This document shows positions 1 through 10,658 of a stretch of 64,000 bases of DNA, one piece after another. This DNA is from Rhodococcus sp. ARC_M6 (GTDB lineage: Bacteria > Actinomycetota > Actinomycetes > Mycobacteriales > Mycobacteriaceae), in assembly GCF_022810305.1 (NCBI RefSeq), contig NZ_JALGQH010000004.1:62001-126000 (forward strand), given 5' to 3'. Numbering within the stretch: the stretch's first letter is position 1; each line of letters starts with the position of its first letter. The notes beneath the pieces were generated by a model. That model worked only from the letters and a program-made list of their open reading frames with translations, made no database searches and was not told the origin of the DNA. Both the position numbers and the translations under genes were made by a program.

Positions 1-134
1 GCTTCTCCTGCACTTCCGTCAAGAAGGCGGGCCGCACACGCAACATTCGCACCGGTGAGACCGACGACGAGCCGGACAAGAAGATCCAGCTCTGCGTCAG
101 TGCTCCCGTCGGCGATGTCACCGTCGAAATCTGA
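1..134 (+). CDS. Ferredoxin reductase-like electron transfer protein, C-terminal end only
   Basis: The window opens inside this gene. The frame starting at base 3 reads 43 residues to a TGA at 132-134. The tail contains a Cys near the start (SCTSV) and ends LCVSAPVGDVTVEI, the usual end of a plant-type [2Fe-2S] domain, where the last cluster cysteine sits in an LCVS-type motif. In mycobacteria a flavin/[2Fe-2S] reductase (Rv3230c) sits directly upstream of the DesA3 desaturase and feeds it electrons; the desaturase that follows 27 bases later suggests the same pairing here. The flavin and NAD domains lie outside the window, so the assignment rests on the tail and the neighbour. Confidence 0.7.
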   Translation, partial: FSCTSVKKAGRTRNIRTGETDDEPDKKIQLCVSAPVGDVTVEI

Positions 135-161
135 ACGCACCACAACTCTTTGGAGACTGTC

Positions 162-1334
162 ATGTTTGGACTGTCACTTCCCACCTTCCCTCTTCTTGGT
201 AACGGCTCCGGCGCGAAGACCGAGGCGCCCGTCGTCCTTACTTACGACCAAGTCGAGGAACTCGGCCGCGAACTCGATGCGCTTCGTGCGCGTACCGTCG
301 CCTCGCTCGGCACGGAAGACCGTGAGTACATTTACAAAGTCATCAAGGCGCAGCGAGGTTTTGAGGTCGCCGGACGAGGGCTGATGTACCTGGGCTTCCT
401 GCCGCCGGTATGGCTCGCAGCCGTGGGCGCACTGAGTGTCTCGAAGATCCTCGACAACATGGAGATCGGCCACAACGTCATGCACGGTCAATACGACTGG
501 ATGCGTGAACCGGGACTCAATTCCGAAGTATTCGAATGGGATACGGTCTGCCCGGCCGATCAGTGGCGGCACTCGCACAACTACATGCACCACACGTACA
601 CCAATATTCTCGGCAAAGACCGTGACGTCGGATACGGCATCCTGCGGATTGACGAAGCCCAGAAATGGAATCCTTACTACCTCGGTAATCCGTTGTGGGC
701 GTTCACGTTGATGATGCTTTTCGAGTGGGGCGTCATGATGCACGATCTCGAGATCGAGAACGTAATTCAACGCAAGCGGACGTGGAATGATGTCAAGCCT
801 TTGCTCAAAGGCTGGTGGAACAAGGCCGGCAAACAGGTACTCAAGGACTACGTCATCTTCCCGGCACTCACGGGACCGCTGTTCGTCACCACTCTCGCCG
901 GTAATGTCACTGCCAACCTGGTTCGGAACGTGTGGACGTACTCGATCATCTTCTGCGGTCATTTCCCCACTGGCGTACAGAGTTTCACCGAGGATGAGAC
1001 AGCTGACGAGACTCGCGGACAGTGGTATGTCCGTCAGATGCTCGGCAGTGCCAACATCGAGGGTAGCCCGCTCTTTCACATCATGTCCGGCAATCTGTCC
1101 CATCAGATCGAGCACCACCTGTTCCCGGATCTGCCGGCTCACCGGTATCCGGAACTTGCGCCCGAGGTCAAGGCGTTGTGTGTGAAGTACGGTTTGCCGT
1201 ACAACACGGGAGGGTTCTTCAAGCAGATCGGTTCGGTGTGGGGCAAGATCTTCAAGTTTGCCTTGCCACCCGCATTGGTCAAGTCGCAGAGCCTCGCCGG
1301 TGTTATCGTCGAACGCCAGCGCACTGCATCCTGA
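162..1334 (+). CDS. desA3: Membrane fatty acid desaturase, DesA3-like
   Basis: This 390-residue protein belongs to the membrane-bound di-iron fatty acid desaturase family, which introduces a double bond into an acyl chain (stearoyl-CoA for mycobacterial DesA3). The three histidine boxes are visible: HNVMH at 104-108, HSHNYMHH at 137-144 and HQIEHH at 314-319. Hydrophobic stretches around residues 75-98 and 180-195, and 230-270, fit membrane segments. The ATG at 162 is chosen because GGAGA lies six bases upstream; a TTG 12 bases earlier is possible. The upstream reductase is the likely electron donor. The acyl substrate and double-bond position cannot be read from the sequence. Confidence 0.9.
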   Translation: MFGLSLPTFPLLGNGSGAKTEAPVVLTYDQVEELGRELDALRARTVASLGTEDREYIYKVIKAQRGFEVAGRGLMYLGFLPPVWLAAVGALSVSKILDNMEIGHNVMHGQYDWMREPGLNSEVFEWDTVCPADQWRHSHNYMHHTYTNILGKDRDVGYGILRIDEAQKWNPYYLGNPLWAFTLMMLFEWGVMMHDLEIENVIQRKRTWNDVKPLLKGWWNKAGKQVLKDYVIFPALTGPLFVTTLAGNVTANLVRNVWTYSIIFCGHFPTGVQSFTEDETADETRGQWYVRQMLGSANIEGSPLFHIMSGNLSHQIEHHLFPDLPAHRYPELAPEVKALCVKYGLPYNTGGFFKQIGSVWGKIFKFALPPALVKSQSLAGVIVERQRTAS

Positions 1335-1346
1335 GAGGCACAACTG

Positions 1347-1556
1347 ATGGTCGGGAAATTCGAACGACGCAAGGACACTGTCCAGGAGCTGACCGAATCT
1401 GCGGCCACCCATGTCGGTTCCATCGCGATGATCATCGCCGGTGCTGTCCGGGACGTGACGCGGGAGATTGGCGACTGGGTATCCGACGGTATCGAGATGC
1501 GCGAGGCTGCAAAGAAAGCCGAAGCGGATGACGATACGGAACCGCCGGCCAACTGA
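1347..1556 (+). CDS. Small conserved hypothetical protein downstream of desaturase
   Basis: This 69-residue protein starts 12 bases after the desaturase stop and ends just before the terminator palindrome, so it is the last gene of the desaturase operon. It has a charged N-terminus, a short hydrophobic stretch (HVGSIAMIIAGAV, about residues 22-34) that is too short and polar for a confident membrane helix, and an acidic tail (ADDDTEPP). I do not recognise a family. Its position suggests an accessory role with the desaturase or membrane, but this is inference only. Confidence 0.65.
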   Translation: MVGKFERRKDTVQELTESAATHVGSIAMIIAGAVRDVTREIGDWVSDGIEMREAAKKAEADDDTEPPAN

Positions 1557-1562
1557 CACTGC

Positions 1563-1606
1563 ATGACTATGGGCGCCTCCGCAATTGCGGAGGCGCCCAT
1601 AGTCAT
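1563..1606. terminator. Bidirectional terminator, perfect 44-bp palindrome
   Basis: Bases 1563-1606 form an exact palindrome: two 22-base arms with no unpaired loop. It is followed by ATACTTTTT on the plus strand. It lies between the convergent desaturase operon and gdhA, so it can stop transcription from both sides. Confidence 0.85.
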
Positions 1607-1619
1607 GTGCAGATACTTT

Positions 1620-2966
<1,347 letters not shown>

Positions 2967-2969
2967 TCA

Positions 2970-3040
2970 CCTACCTGACATTGTGAGTATTTTCTTACAT
3001 TTCCGTTACATAGTAGGCGCATTTGATGCGCAATCGACCA
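2970..3040 (-). promoter_or_regulatory. Possible nitrogen-regulator (GlnR-like) box upstream of gdhA
   Basis: On the minus strand the region reads GTAAC, six bases, GTAAG, six bases, CTCAC, which gives AC-n9-AG-n9-AC. Actinobacterial GlnR sites are built from AC-n9-AC repeats of GTnAC and GaAAC half-sites. The match is imperfect and there is no binding evidence. The 278-base gap to the divergent DUF4185 gene must hold both promoters. Confidence 0.25.
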
Positions 3041-3241
3041 TCCGTGAACGAACGTGAAATCAGACACACCGACTTTTGCGCGAAAATCGAATGACTGTTT
3101 TATAACGATTTGCTCAGGTTTCACTTGCTTAACAGTGCACTGGTGGTTTGCTGGGCGGGACGAAGGTAACGGGGCGGGGCGACCGGTCGTTCTTTACTAT
3201 CTGCAAGGTCGGATCGAGCTAATCAATCAGAGAGGCTGCGT

Positions 3242-4624
3242 GTGCGTACAAAACGGTCCATGTCAGCGTTGTTGTCCATAGGTGTAGTCACCATCGCGGC
3301 CACAATCGTTTCAGCGCCGGTGGCGTCGGCCGTCGGTGGCCCGTGTGGTCAAGGTGGCAACGGTTCGCTGGGCTCGATAACGGGTTCGCTCGGTTCGCTA
3401 ACGGGATCACTGAGCGGCTCTGCCGCTACGGGTTCGCTCATGAACGGATTGCCGTGGATCACCGGTGCACCCAATGGCGCGCTGCCCGTCCTCCGGGGTC
3501 GAACCCAGGCCATTGAAATGGTGACCGGGCCGGGTAGCCCCAATGACACGATCAATCGCTTCAGTGTTTCCGGTACCGACCTCGGAATCATGTGGGACAA
3601 CGGGCTTCCCGGTTCCGAGCATGGTGTTCAGATGGCGTTCGGAGACACGGTCGGGGACTGCGATAGCCCCGGCGACGACTGGCGCAGCAATGTGCTCTTC
3701 CGCAGCAGCAATACTGATATCGCGAACAAGTTTCGGATCGACAGTTCTCCTAAGGATGGTCCGAACCACTCGAAGGAAATCATCCCCGAACCCCAGTTTG
3801 CCCCGGGGTTCGAGTTCACCACCATCCCAACGGCCGGAATCTCTTATGACGGAGTGCAATACATTCGAATTATGTCCGTCCGTTCCTGGGATGTACCGGG
3901 TGAGTGGACAACCAACTACTCAGCTCTGGCCTACTCGACCGACAACGGTGAGAACTGGGTAGTCGATCCGGTCACGGTGCGCGCGAACACCGGGGATATC
4001 GATCTCGGCATCCTGGGAATCCCCGCGATATCGCCGATCAACAAGAACTTCCAGCAGAGTGCCTTCCTCGAGGGCAGAGCCGAAGACGACGGTGACGGGT
4101 TCATCTACGAATACGGCACCCCGTCCGGACGTTCCGGTGGCGCATTATTGTCCCGGGTTCCCGGGGCGGAACTTCGTAATCCCCTTGCCTACGAGTACTG
4201 GAATGGGTCCGGATGGAGTGCGGACCCAGACGGCGCAGTGACGGTAATCAAGTCACCGGTCAGTGAACTCTCGGTTCAGTGGAACGACTACCTGAACAAG
4301 TACGTCGCTATGTACACCAGTCCGAGGGGGCTCGTGATGAGCCAGGCCGAGCATCCGGAAGGTCCCTGGAGTGGATCGCAGGTCTTGGTCAGCGGAGCTA
4401 CTCTGCCGGGCATCTACGGCGGATTCATGCACCCCTGGACTTCGCGCCCAGGCAGCCACACCCTTGAGTTCGTTGCGACCACGTGGGATCGCTACAACGT
4501 GATCTACATGCAGACGGATCTCACGGGCATGGGAATGTCGGGCTCGGATTCTCGTGACCGGCCGGATCCCGCGACAACCGGTGAAGCGGAGCTGCTCGAG
4601 ATGAGAATGCCAGCAGAGCAGTAA
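3242..4624 (+). CDS. Secreted DUF4185-type protein
   Basis: This 460-residue protein has a clear Sec signal peptide (basic MRTKR, hydrophobic core, ASA before residue 31), so it is exported. Residues 41-66 are a low-complexity linker of repeated GSL(G/S) and TGSL units. The remaining ~380 residues look like a beta-propeller-type DUF4185 domain: SNDTINRFSVSGTDLGIMWD, AFGDTVGDCDSPGDDWRSN, then blocks ending in YVAMYTSPRGLVMSQAEHPEGPW. Such domains resemble glycosidase or sialidase folds, but function is unproven. The GTG start at 3242 has AGAGAGG five bases upstream; an ATG at 3260 would shorten the signal peptide. It stands alone between divergent gdhA and a terminator. Confidence 0.8.
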   Translation: MRTKRSMSALLSIGVVTIAATIVSAPVASAVGGPCGQGGNGSLGSITGSLGSLTGSLSGSAATGSLMNGLPWITGAPNGALPVLRGRTQAIEMVTGPGSPNDTINRFSVSGTDLGIMWDNGLPGSEHGVQMAFGDTVGDCDSPGDDWRSNVLFRSSNTDIANKFRIDSSPKDGPNHSKEIIPEPQFAPGFEFTTIPTAGISYDGVQYIRIMSVRSWDVPGEWTTNYSALAYSTDNGENWVVDPVTVRANTGDIDLGILGIPAISPINKNFQQSAFLEGRAEDDGDGFIYEYGTPSGRSGGALLSRVPGAELRNPLAYEYWNGSGWSADPDGAVTVIKSPVSELSVQWNDYLNKYVAMYTSPRGLVMSQAEHPEGPWSGSQVLVSGATLPGIYGGFMHPWTSRPGSHTLEFVATTWDRYNVIYMQTDLTGMGMSGSDSRDRPDPATTGEAELLEMRMPAEQ

Positions 4625-4639
4625 GAGATATCGACAGAA

Positions 4640-4682
4640 CTATGGCCTGCAACCCGGAATTCGGTTGCAGGCCATAGCTCTT
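4640..4682. terminator. Terminator after DUF4185 gene, shared with the glutamine synthetase gene
   Basis: A perfect 15-bp stem (4640-4654 with 4663-4677) and eight-base loop are followed by CTCTTTTT. It lies between convergent genes and can serve both. Confidence 0.85.
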
Positions 4683-4689
4683 TTTGTCG

Positions 4690-6867
<2,178 letters not shown>

Positions 6868-6927
6868 CTTTACTGACCTCTCACCCGGGCCCAGGGCAGC
6901 TGGTTGCGAGCCCGATTGCGGTCACCA

Positions 6928-6958
6928 TACGAAACTTGTGTATCGGGAATGTTTCGTA
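6928..6958. promoter_or_regulatory. Inverted repeat in the glutamine synthetase III/ABM divergent promoter
   Basis: Perfect 8-bp arms TACGAAAC and GTTTCGTA are separated by 15 bases, giving centres about 23 bp (two helical turns) apart, 61 bases upstream of the glnN start. The layout suits a dimeric regulator. GAAAC is also a half-site of GlnR-type boxes, and AC-n9-AC spacing occurs on the minus strand. The regulator is not identified. Confidence 0.45.
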
Positions 6959-7009
6959 AATATTTCGGCCGTCCACAATTGTGTCGGTGGGGTGGTGCAC
7001 GATCGTCCG

Positions 7010-7300
7010 ATGTCGACGATCCGAGTGTTGGTAGGAAGCACAGTCAAGTCGGAGAATCTTGCCGAGGTGCTCGATCTTTACGACGAGCTTGTTCGCGAGA
7101 CGCGACGAGAGGAAGGCTGCATCAGTTACGAGTTGCTGCAGCGGACGGACGAACCGGGCGAGCTGATGTTGGTCGAGGAATGGCAATCGCAGGCGCATTT
7201 GGATGCCCATACCCATACCGAGCATTTTGTGCGTTTGGTTGCTGCTCTCGGTAGGCTCGAGCAAGCGGCGCCCGCGATAATTTTGTCAAAAGTGTTGTGA
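7010..7300 (+). CDS. Antibiotic biosynthesis monooxygenase (ABM) domain protein
   Basis: This 96-residue single-domain protein has the dimeric alpha+beta barrel fold of the ABM family: MSTIRVLVGSTVKSENLAEVLDLYDELVRETRREEGCISYEL, then a central LMLVEEWQSQAHLDAH strand-helix and HTEHFVRLVAAL. Members include quinol monooxygenases (YgiN type) and stress proteins of unknown function; the substrate cannot be told. The ATG at 7010 is chosen because the protein then begins with the family's first beta strand; the frame stays open upstream but that extension is not family-like. It is divergent from glnN. Confidence 0.75.
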   Translation: MSTIRVLVGSTVKSENLAEVLDLYDELVRETRREEGCISYELLQRTDEPGELMLVEEWQSQAHLDAHTHTEHFVRLVAALGRLEQAAPAIILSKVL

Positions 7301-7363
7301 CAGAGGGCTTCCCTTTGGTAATTGACGCAGGTAGGCTGGGGTGAATATTCGAATGGGGGTTCG

Positions 7364-8896
7364 ATGAGCGATACGGCGGGGGCATTCGCGGATGCGTTGG
7401 TGGAACAGCATGCGTCCATTGCGCGCGCTCAGTTCCTCGAGGTCGATGCGGTCACGTCGTTGTATTTCCGGCGGTGCGACGAGGACGAGCTGGCCGGGCG
7501 TAATGCAGCAGTTCAGGGTGAGTTCGTCAATGTCGAGGTCGCGTTTGTTCTGAGCATCACCGAATATGCGGCGACGCGGATGATCACGTTGGGGTGCGAT
7601 CTTCGTCTGCGGCTACATCGGGTGTCGGCGGCGTTCGCTTCGGGGGAGATCGATCTCGGTCAGGCGACCGCGTTGTCGGAGGCGCTATCGAATGTGTCCG
7701 AGGATGCGCTGGATCTGATCGAAAAGTTGTTGGTCGAGTGTGCGGCGGGGTGCAGTAGTAGTCGACTCAAGGCGAGGGCACGCGGACTGATTGCCCGTCA
7801 TGATCCGGAGGGTGCGGTGGCTCGTCGTCGCCGCGCTCAGGAGGATCGGGATGTGCGGATCTGTGCGGGTGTGGACGGGATGTCGACGTTGGATGGGGTG
7901 TTGCCGGCGGTGGGGGCGCAGACGTTGGCGGCGAAACTGAGGGCGATGTCGTTGCAGGTGTGTGCGCGTGATCCTCGTACGTTGGCGCAGCGTCGTGCGG
8001 ATGCATTGGTGGCGTTGTCGGAGGGTCAGTTGATGCTCGAATGTTCTTGTGGGAGTGAGTGTGTGCGCGCCGGTTCGTTGCAACCCTCGACTGCGCCGCC
8101 GGCGACGATTCTGGTGGGTGTGAATGCGTCGACGTTGCTGGGGTTCGATGATCTTCCGGGGTTTCTGCATGGTTACGGGGCTATTGATGCGGAGTTGGCG
8201 CGTGAGATCGCGGCGGACGGTACGTGGCAGCGGGTACTCACTCTCTCGGATGAGGATCGGCAGACGTTGTGTGCCACCAGTGCTCGGGGTGGTCCTGTTC
8301 TCGGGGTGGGTAAACGGGTTGCGGCTCCGCTGATTTCGCCGGCTGCGGTTGCGGCTCGGAAGAAGTTTCGAGAGGAGCGGACGTACCGGCCGACTGTTGC
8401 GTTAGCGCAGGCGGTTCGCACGCGGGACGGTACGTGTCGGTTTCCGAATTATGGTGTGCGGGCAGAGAGTTGCGATCTCGACCATACAGTTTCGTTCGAT
8501 CACGAGGATCCTGAGCGTGGTGGGTTGACGACTGAGCTTAATTTGGCATGTTTGTGCCGGAAACATCATCGGCTCAAGACGTTCGGGTATTGGTCGGTGC
8601 GTCAGGTTGGGAGCGCACGGTTGGAGTGGACCGATCCGCGGGGTGTGGTGGTGGTGACGAAGCCTCGCGGCGCGTTCTGTGATGTCGATGTCGCGCCGGA
8701 TGTGGCGGAGCGGTTCCGTTTGTCGGAGAGTCATGTGGTGGAGAGGTTGTTTCGGTGTCGTGGTCGCGGGGTCGAGGCGGATTTGGAGTATCTGCTGGAT
8801 TCGACGGTTGCGGGGTGGCGGAGAGCCCGGCCGAAGAAGATCAGTGGACCGCAGTTCAGTGTTCCGTCGGGGCTCGACGATCCGTCACCGTTCTGA
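7364..8896 (+). CDS. DUF222/HNH endonuclease domain protein (13E12-like family)
   Basis: This 510-residue protein has an N-terminal DUF222 region (about 1-300) and a C-terminal HNH domain (about 350-415) with CDLDHTV and CLCRKHHRLKT. These are multicopy in Mycobacterium and Rhodococcus, where they are annotated as 13E12 repeat proteins of unknown role. The ATG at 7364 has a GGGGGT ribosome site. The first metal-finger pair, normally CRFPGC, reads C358-RFPN-Y363, so the second cysteine is replaced by tyrosine. The coding strand is unusually rich in G and T (long runs of gtg, ttg, gcg codons), unlike neighbours, which hints at a separate origin. Confidence 0.85.
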   Translation: MSDTAGAFADALVEQHASIARAQFLEVDAVTSLYFRRCDEDELAGRNAAVQGEFVNVEVAFVLSITEYAATRMITLGCDLRLRLHRVSAAFASGEIDLGQATALSEALSNVSEDALDLIEKLLVECAAGCSSSRLKARARGLIARHDPEGAVARRRRAQEDRDVRICAGVDGMSTLDGVLPAVGAQTLAAKLRAMSLQVCARDPRTLAQRRADALVALSEGQLMLECSCGSECVRAGSLQPSTAPPATILVGVNASTLLGFDDLPGFLHGYGAIDAELAREIAADGTWQRVLTLSDEDRQTLCATSARGGPVLGVGKRVAAPLISPAAVAARKKFREERTYRPTVALAQAVRTRDGTCRFPNYGVRAESCDLDHTVSFDHEDPERGGLTTELNLACLCRKHHRLKTFGYWSVRQVGSARLEWTDPRGVVVVTKPRGAFCDVDVAPDVAERFRLSESHVVERLFRCRGRGVEADLEYLLDSTVAGWRRARPKKISGPQFSVPSGLDDPSPF

Positions 8897-8924
8897 GTGG
8901 TACCAGTTGTGTACAAATCGACGG

Positions 8925-8970
8925 GTCCGACCCATCGACTCTTGCCAATTGAAGTGCCGATGGGTCGAAC
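8925..8970 (+). terminator. Weak terminator-like stem-loop after the HNH gene
   Basis: GTCCGACCCATCG (8925-8937) pairs with CGATGGGTCGAAC (8958-8970), with one G-T wobble in 13 pairs and a 20-base loop. There is no U tract, so intrinsic termination is uncertain. Confidence 0.4.
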
Positions 8971-9179
8971 CACTGTCATTCGCGTTGAGCACACAACGCG
9001 GTGACCCTCTATCCGTGCCGAGCTGACCCCTCATGTCTGACCCTGCCTCGGTCACGGTATGGCTGAGTTCGCGATAGGTCCATAGTTTCGCGCAGAATTT
9101 CTCGAGTGGTGACTAAAGTCCCGACCTGAGAGGGCGGCGGAATGTCCGAAGTTAATGCTGGCGGCCGCCCCACGTGAAA

Positions 9180-9214
9180 CACCGCCCCGGCCCTATTCGA
9201 GGGTCGGGGCGGTG
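9180..9214 (-). terminator. Hairpin terminator downstream of tRNA-Arg
   Basis: A 14-bp stem (9180-9193 with 9201-9214, one wobble) closes a seven-base loop, about 65 bases beyond the tRNA 3' end. On the minus strand it is followed by GTTTC only, a short T stretch. Confidence 0.55.
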
Positions 9215-9277
9215 GTGTCTGCTCGCACGTACTCTGCACGTCATTCTGATGTTGCGGTATAAACGCTGTTCAGAGAG

Positions 9278-9350
9278 TGCCCCCGGCAGGATTCGAACCT
9301 GCGACCAAGAGATTAGAAGGCTCTTGCTCTATCCCCTGAGCTACGGAGGC
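9278..9350 (-). tRNA. tRNA-Arg (anticodon TCT)
   Basis: The 73-nt cloverleaf reads from 9350 down to 9278: acceptor GCCTCCG pairs with CGGGGGC (one G-T), the D stem is GCTC/GAGC, and the T arm is GCAGG-TTCGAAT-CCTGC. The anticodon loop CTTCTAA places TCT at 9315-9317, which reads AGA. CCA is not encoded. Confidence 0.95.
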
Positions 9351-9440
9351 GCGCACAAGATATTACCTTCCCCAGATAATGGGTTTGACACCCCTCTGCG
9401 GAATAGGCTCGTACTCGAGTGTGCACCGAATGGGAGCCGA

Positions 9441-10580
9441 ATGATGCGCGATGTTCTGAAAGACCTGCTGACGGTCTGGCGTGCGGGCGGGACGGCCGGC
9501 GTCGGGACAGTTGTGTGCACGTACCGTTCGGCACCCAGATTGCCGGGCGCATCAATGATGGTGGCCCCGAACGGCGCTGTCACCGGCTCGGTATCGGGTG
9601 GGTGTGTCGAAGGTGCTGTGTATGAAACTGCCACGGAGGTAATCGAATCCGGGGTTCCAGTGCTGGAGAAGTACGGCGTTACCGATGATGATGCTTTTGC
9701 AGTCGGGCTGACCTGTGGGGGAACGATCGAGGTATTTATCGAGTCGGTTTCTCGGCAGAATTTCGGCAGTCTCGAGAGTGTTGCCGCTGATATCGAGGAG
9801 CATCGGCCCGTGGCGGTGGCGACTGTCATCGCCCATCCGGATCCATCGTGGGTGGGTAGACGGTTGGTGATCCGACCGGACACTGCGGACGGATCGATCG
9901 GATCTGCGCGCGCGGATGCGGCCGTGATTGATGATGCGCGGGGACTACTGGCCGCGGGGCGCACCGAGGTTCTGACATACGGCCCGGATGGTGAGCGCCG
10001 GGGAGAGGGGATGCGCGTATTTGTCGCGAGTTACGCTCCGCGAGCACGGATGCTGGTGTTCGGCGCTATCGATTTTGCTGCTGCGGTTGCGCGGCAAGGC
10101 TCGTTTCTCGGGTATCGGGTGACGGTGTGTGATGCGCGTGAGGTCTTTGCCACCCCGTCGCGATTTCCGACGGCCGATGAAGTGGTGATCGATTGGCCCC
10201 ATCGATATCTGGCAGCGCAGGCGGAAGGAGGAGAGATCGACTCGCGCACCGTTATTTGTTTACTGACCCACGATCCGAAGTTCGATGTCCCACTTCTCGA
10301 GGTTGCGCTCCGACTGCCGGCGGTGGCCTTTGTGGGTGCAATGGGTTCACGCCGAACACATCAGAACCGGCTCGAGCGCCTTCGTGCTGCCGGCCTCACG
10401 GACACCGAGTTGGCGCGATTAGCCAGTCCGATCGGATTGGATCTCGGTGCGCGGACCCCGGAGGAGACTGCCGTCTCGATTGCTGCGGAGATCATCGCGA
10501 TGCGATGGGGTGGGGAAGGTACATCGCTGAGTGGACTGGACGGACCGATCCATCGAAGAGGCTCTGACCTGGGGATTTGA
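9441..10580 (+). CDS. xdhC: XdhC/CoxI family molybdenum-enzyme maturation factor
   Basis: This 379-residue protein has an N-terminal XdhC_CoxI domain (RLPGASMMVAPNGAVTGSVSGGCVEGAV, about 34-60) and a C-terminal Rossmann-like XdhC_C domain (ARMLVFGAIDFAAAVA, then FVGAMGSRRTHQNRLERLRAAGL and the ending GLDLGARTPEETAVSIAAEI). Family members bind the molybdenum cofactor, help its sulfuration and insert it into xanthine-dehydrogenase-type enzymes. ATG 9441 follows GGGAG; the next codon is also ATG. It sits 78 bases upstream of coxM on the same strand, so it is likely part of, or co-regulated with, the CO dehydrogenase cluster, which also carries a second XdhC-like protein. Confidence 0.88.
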   Translation: MMRDVLKDLLTVWRAGGTAGVGTVVCTYRSAPRLPGASMMVAPNGAVTGSVSGGCVEGAVYETATEVIESGVPVLEKYGVTDDDAFAVGLTCGGTIEVFIESVSRQNFGSLESVAADIEEHRPVAVATVIAHPDPSWVGRRLVIRPDTADGSIGSARADAAVIDDARGLLAAGRTEVLTYGPDGERRGEGMRVFVASYAPRARMLVFGAIDFAAAVARQGSFLGYRVTVCDAREVFATPSRFPTADEVVIDWPHRYLAAQAEGGEIDSRTVICLLTHDPKFDVPLLEVALRLPAVAFVGAMGSRRTHQNRLERLRAAGLTDTELARLASPIGLDLGARTPEETAVSIAAEIIAMRWGGEGTSLSGLDGPIHRRGSDLGI

Positions 10581-10658
10581 TCCTTCACATACAGTGCCCT
10601 TGACTCGCTGTGACACTCGGCCGAAGCTGGGAGAGCAGGCGAATGTGGGGTGCATCAT

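Larger units (their letters stand above)
8897..9440. other. Intergenic region with tRNA-Arg, hairpins and the xdhC promoter
   Basis: This 544-base gap holds a hairpin just after the HNH gene, a second GC-rich hairpin at 9180-9214, the minus-strand tRNA-Arg and the xdhC promoter region. A perfect TTGACA lies at 9385-9390, and TAGGCT at 9404-9409 is a -10-like hexamer, but the 13-base spacing is too short for a standard promoter. No open frame here is convincing. Confidence 0.6.

Noticed and set aside
7364..8896. Insertion element or homing element carrying the HNH gene
   Set aside because: No terminal inverted repeats, target duplications or transposase nearby; DUF222/HNH genes are common stand-alone genes in this group.
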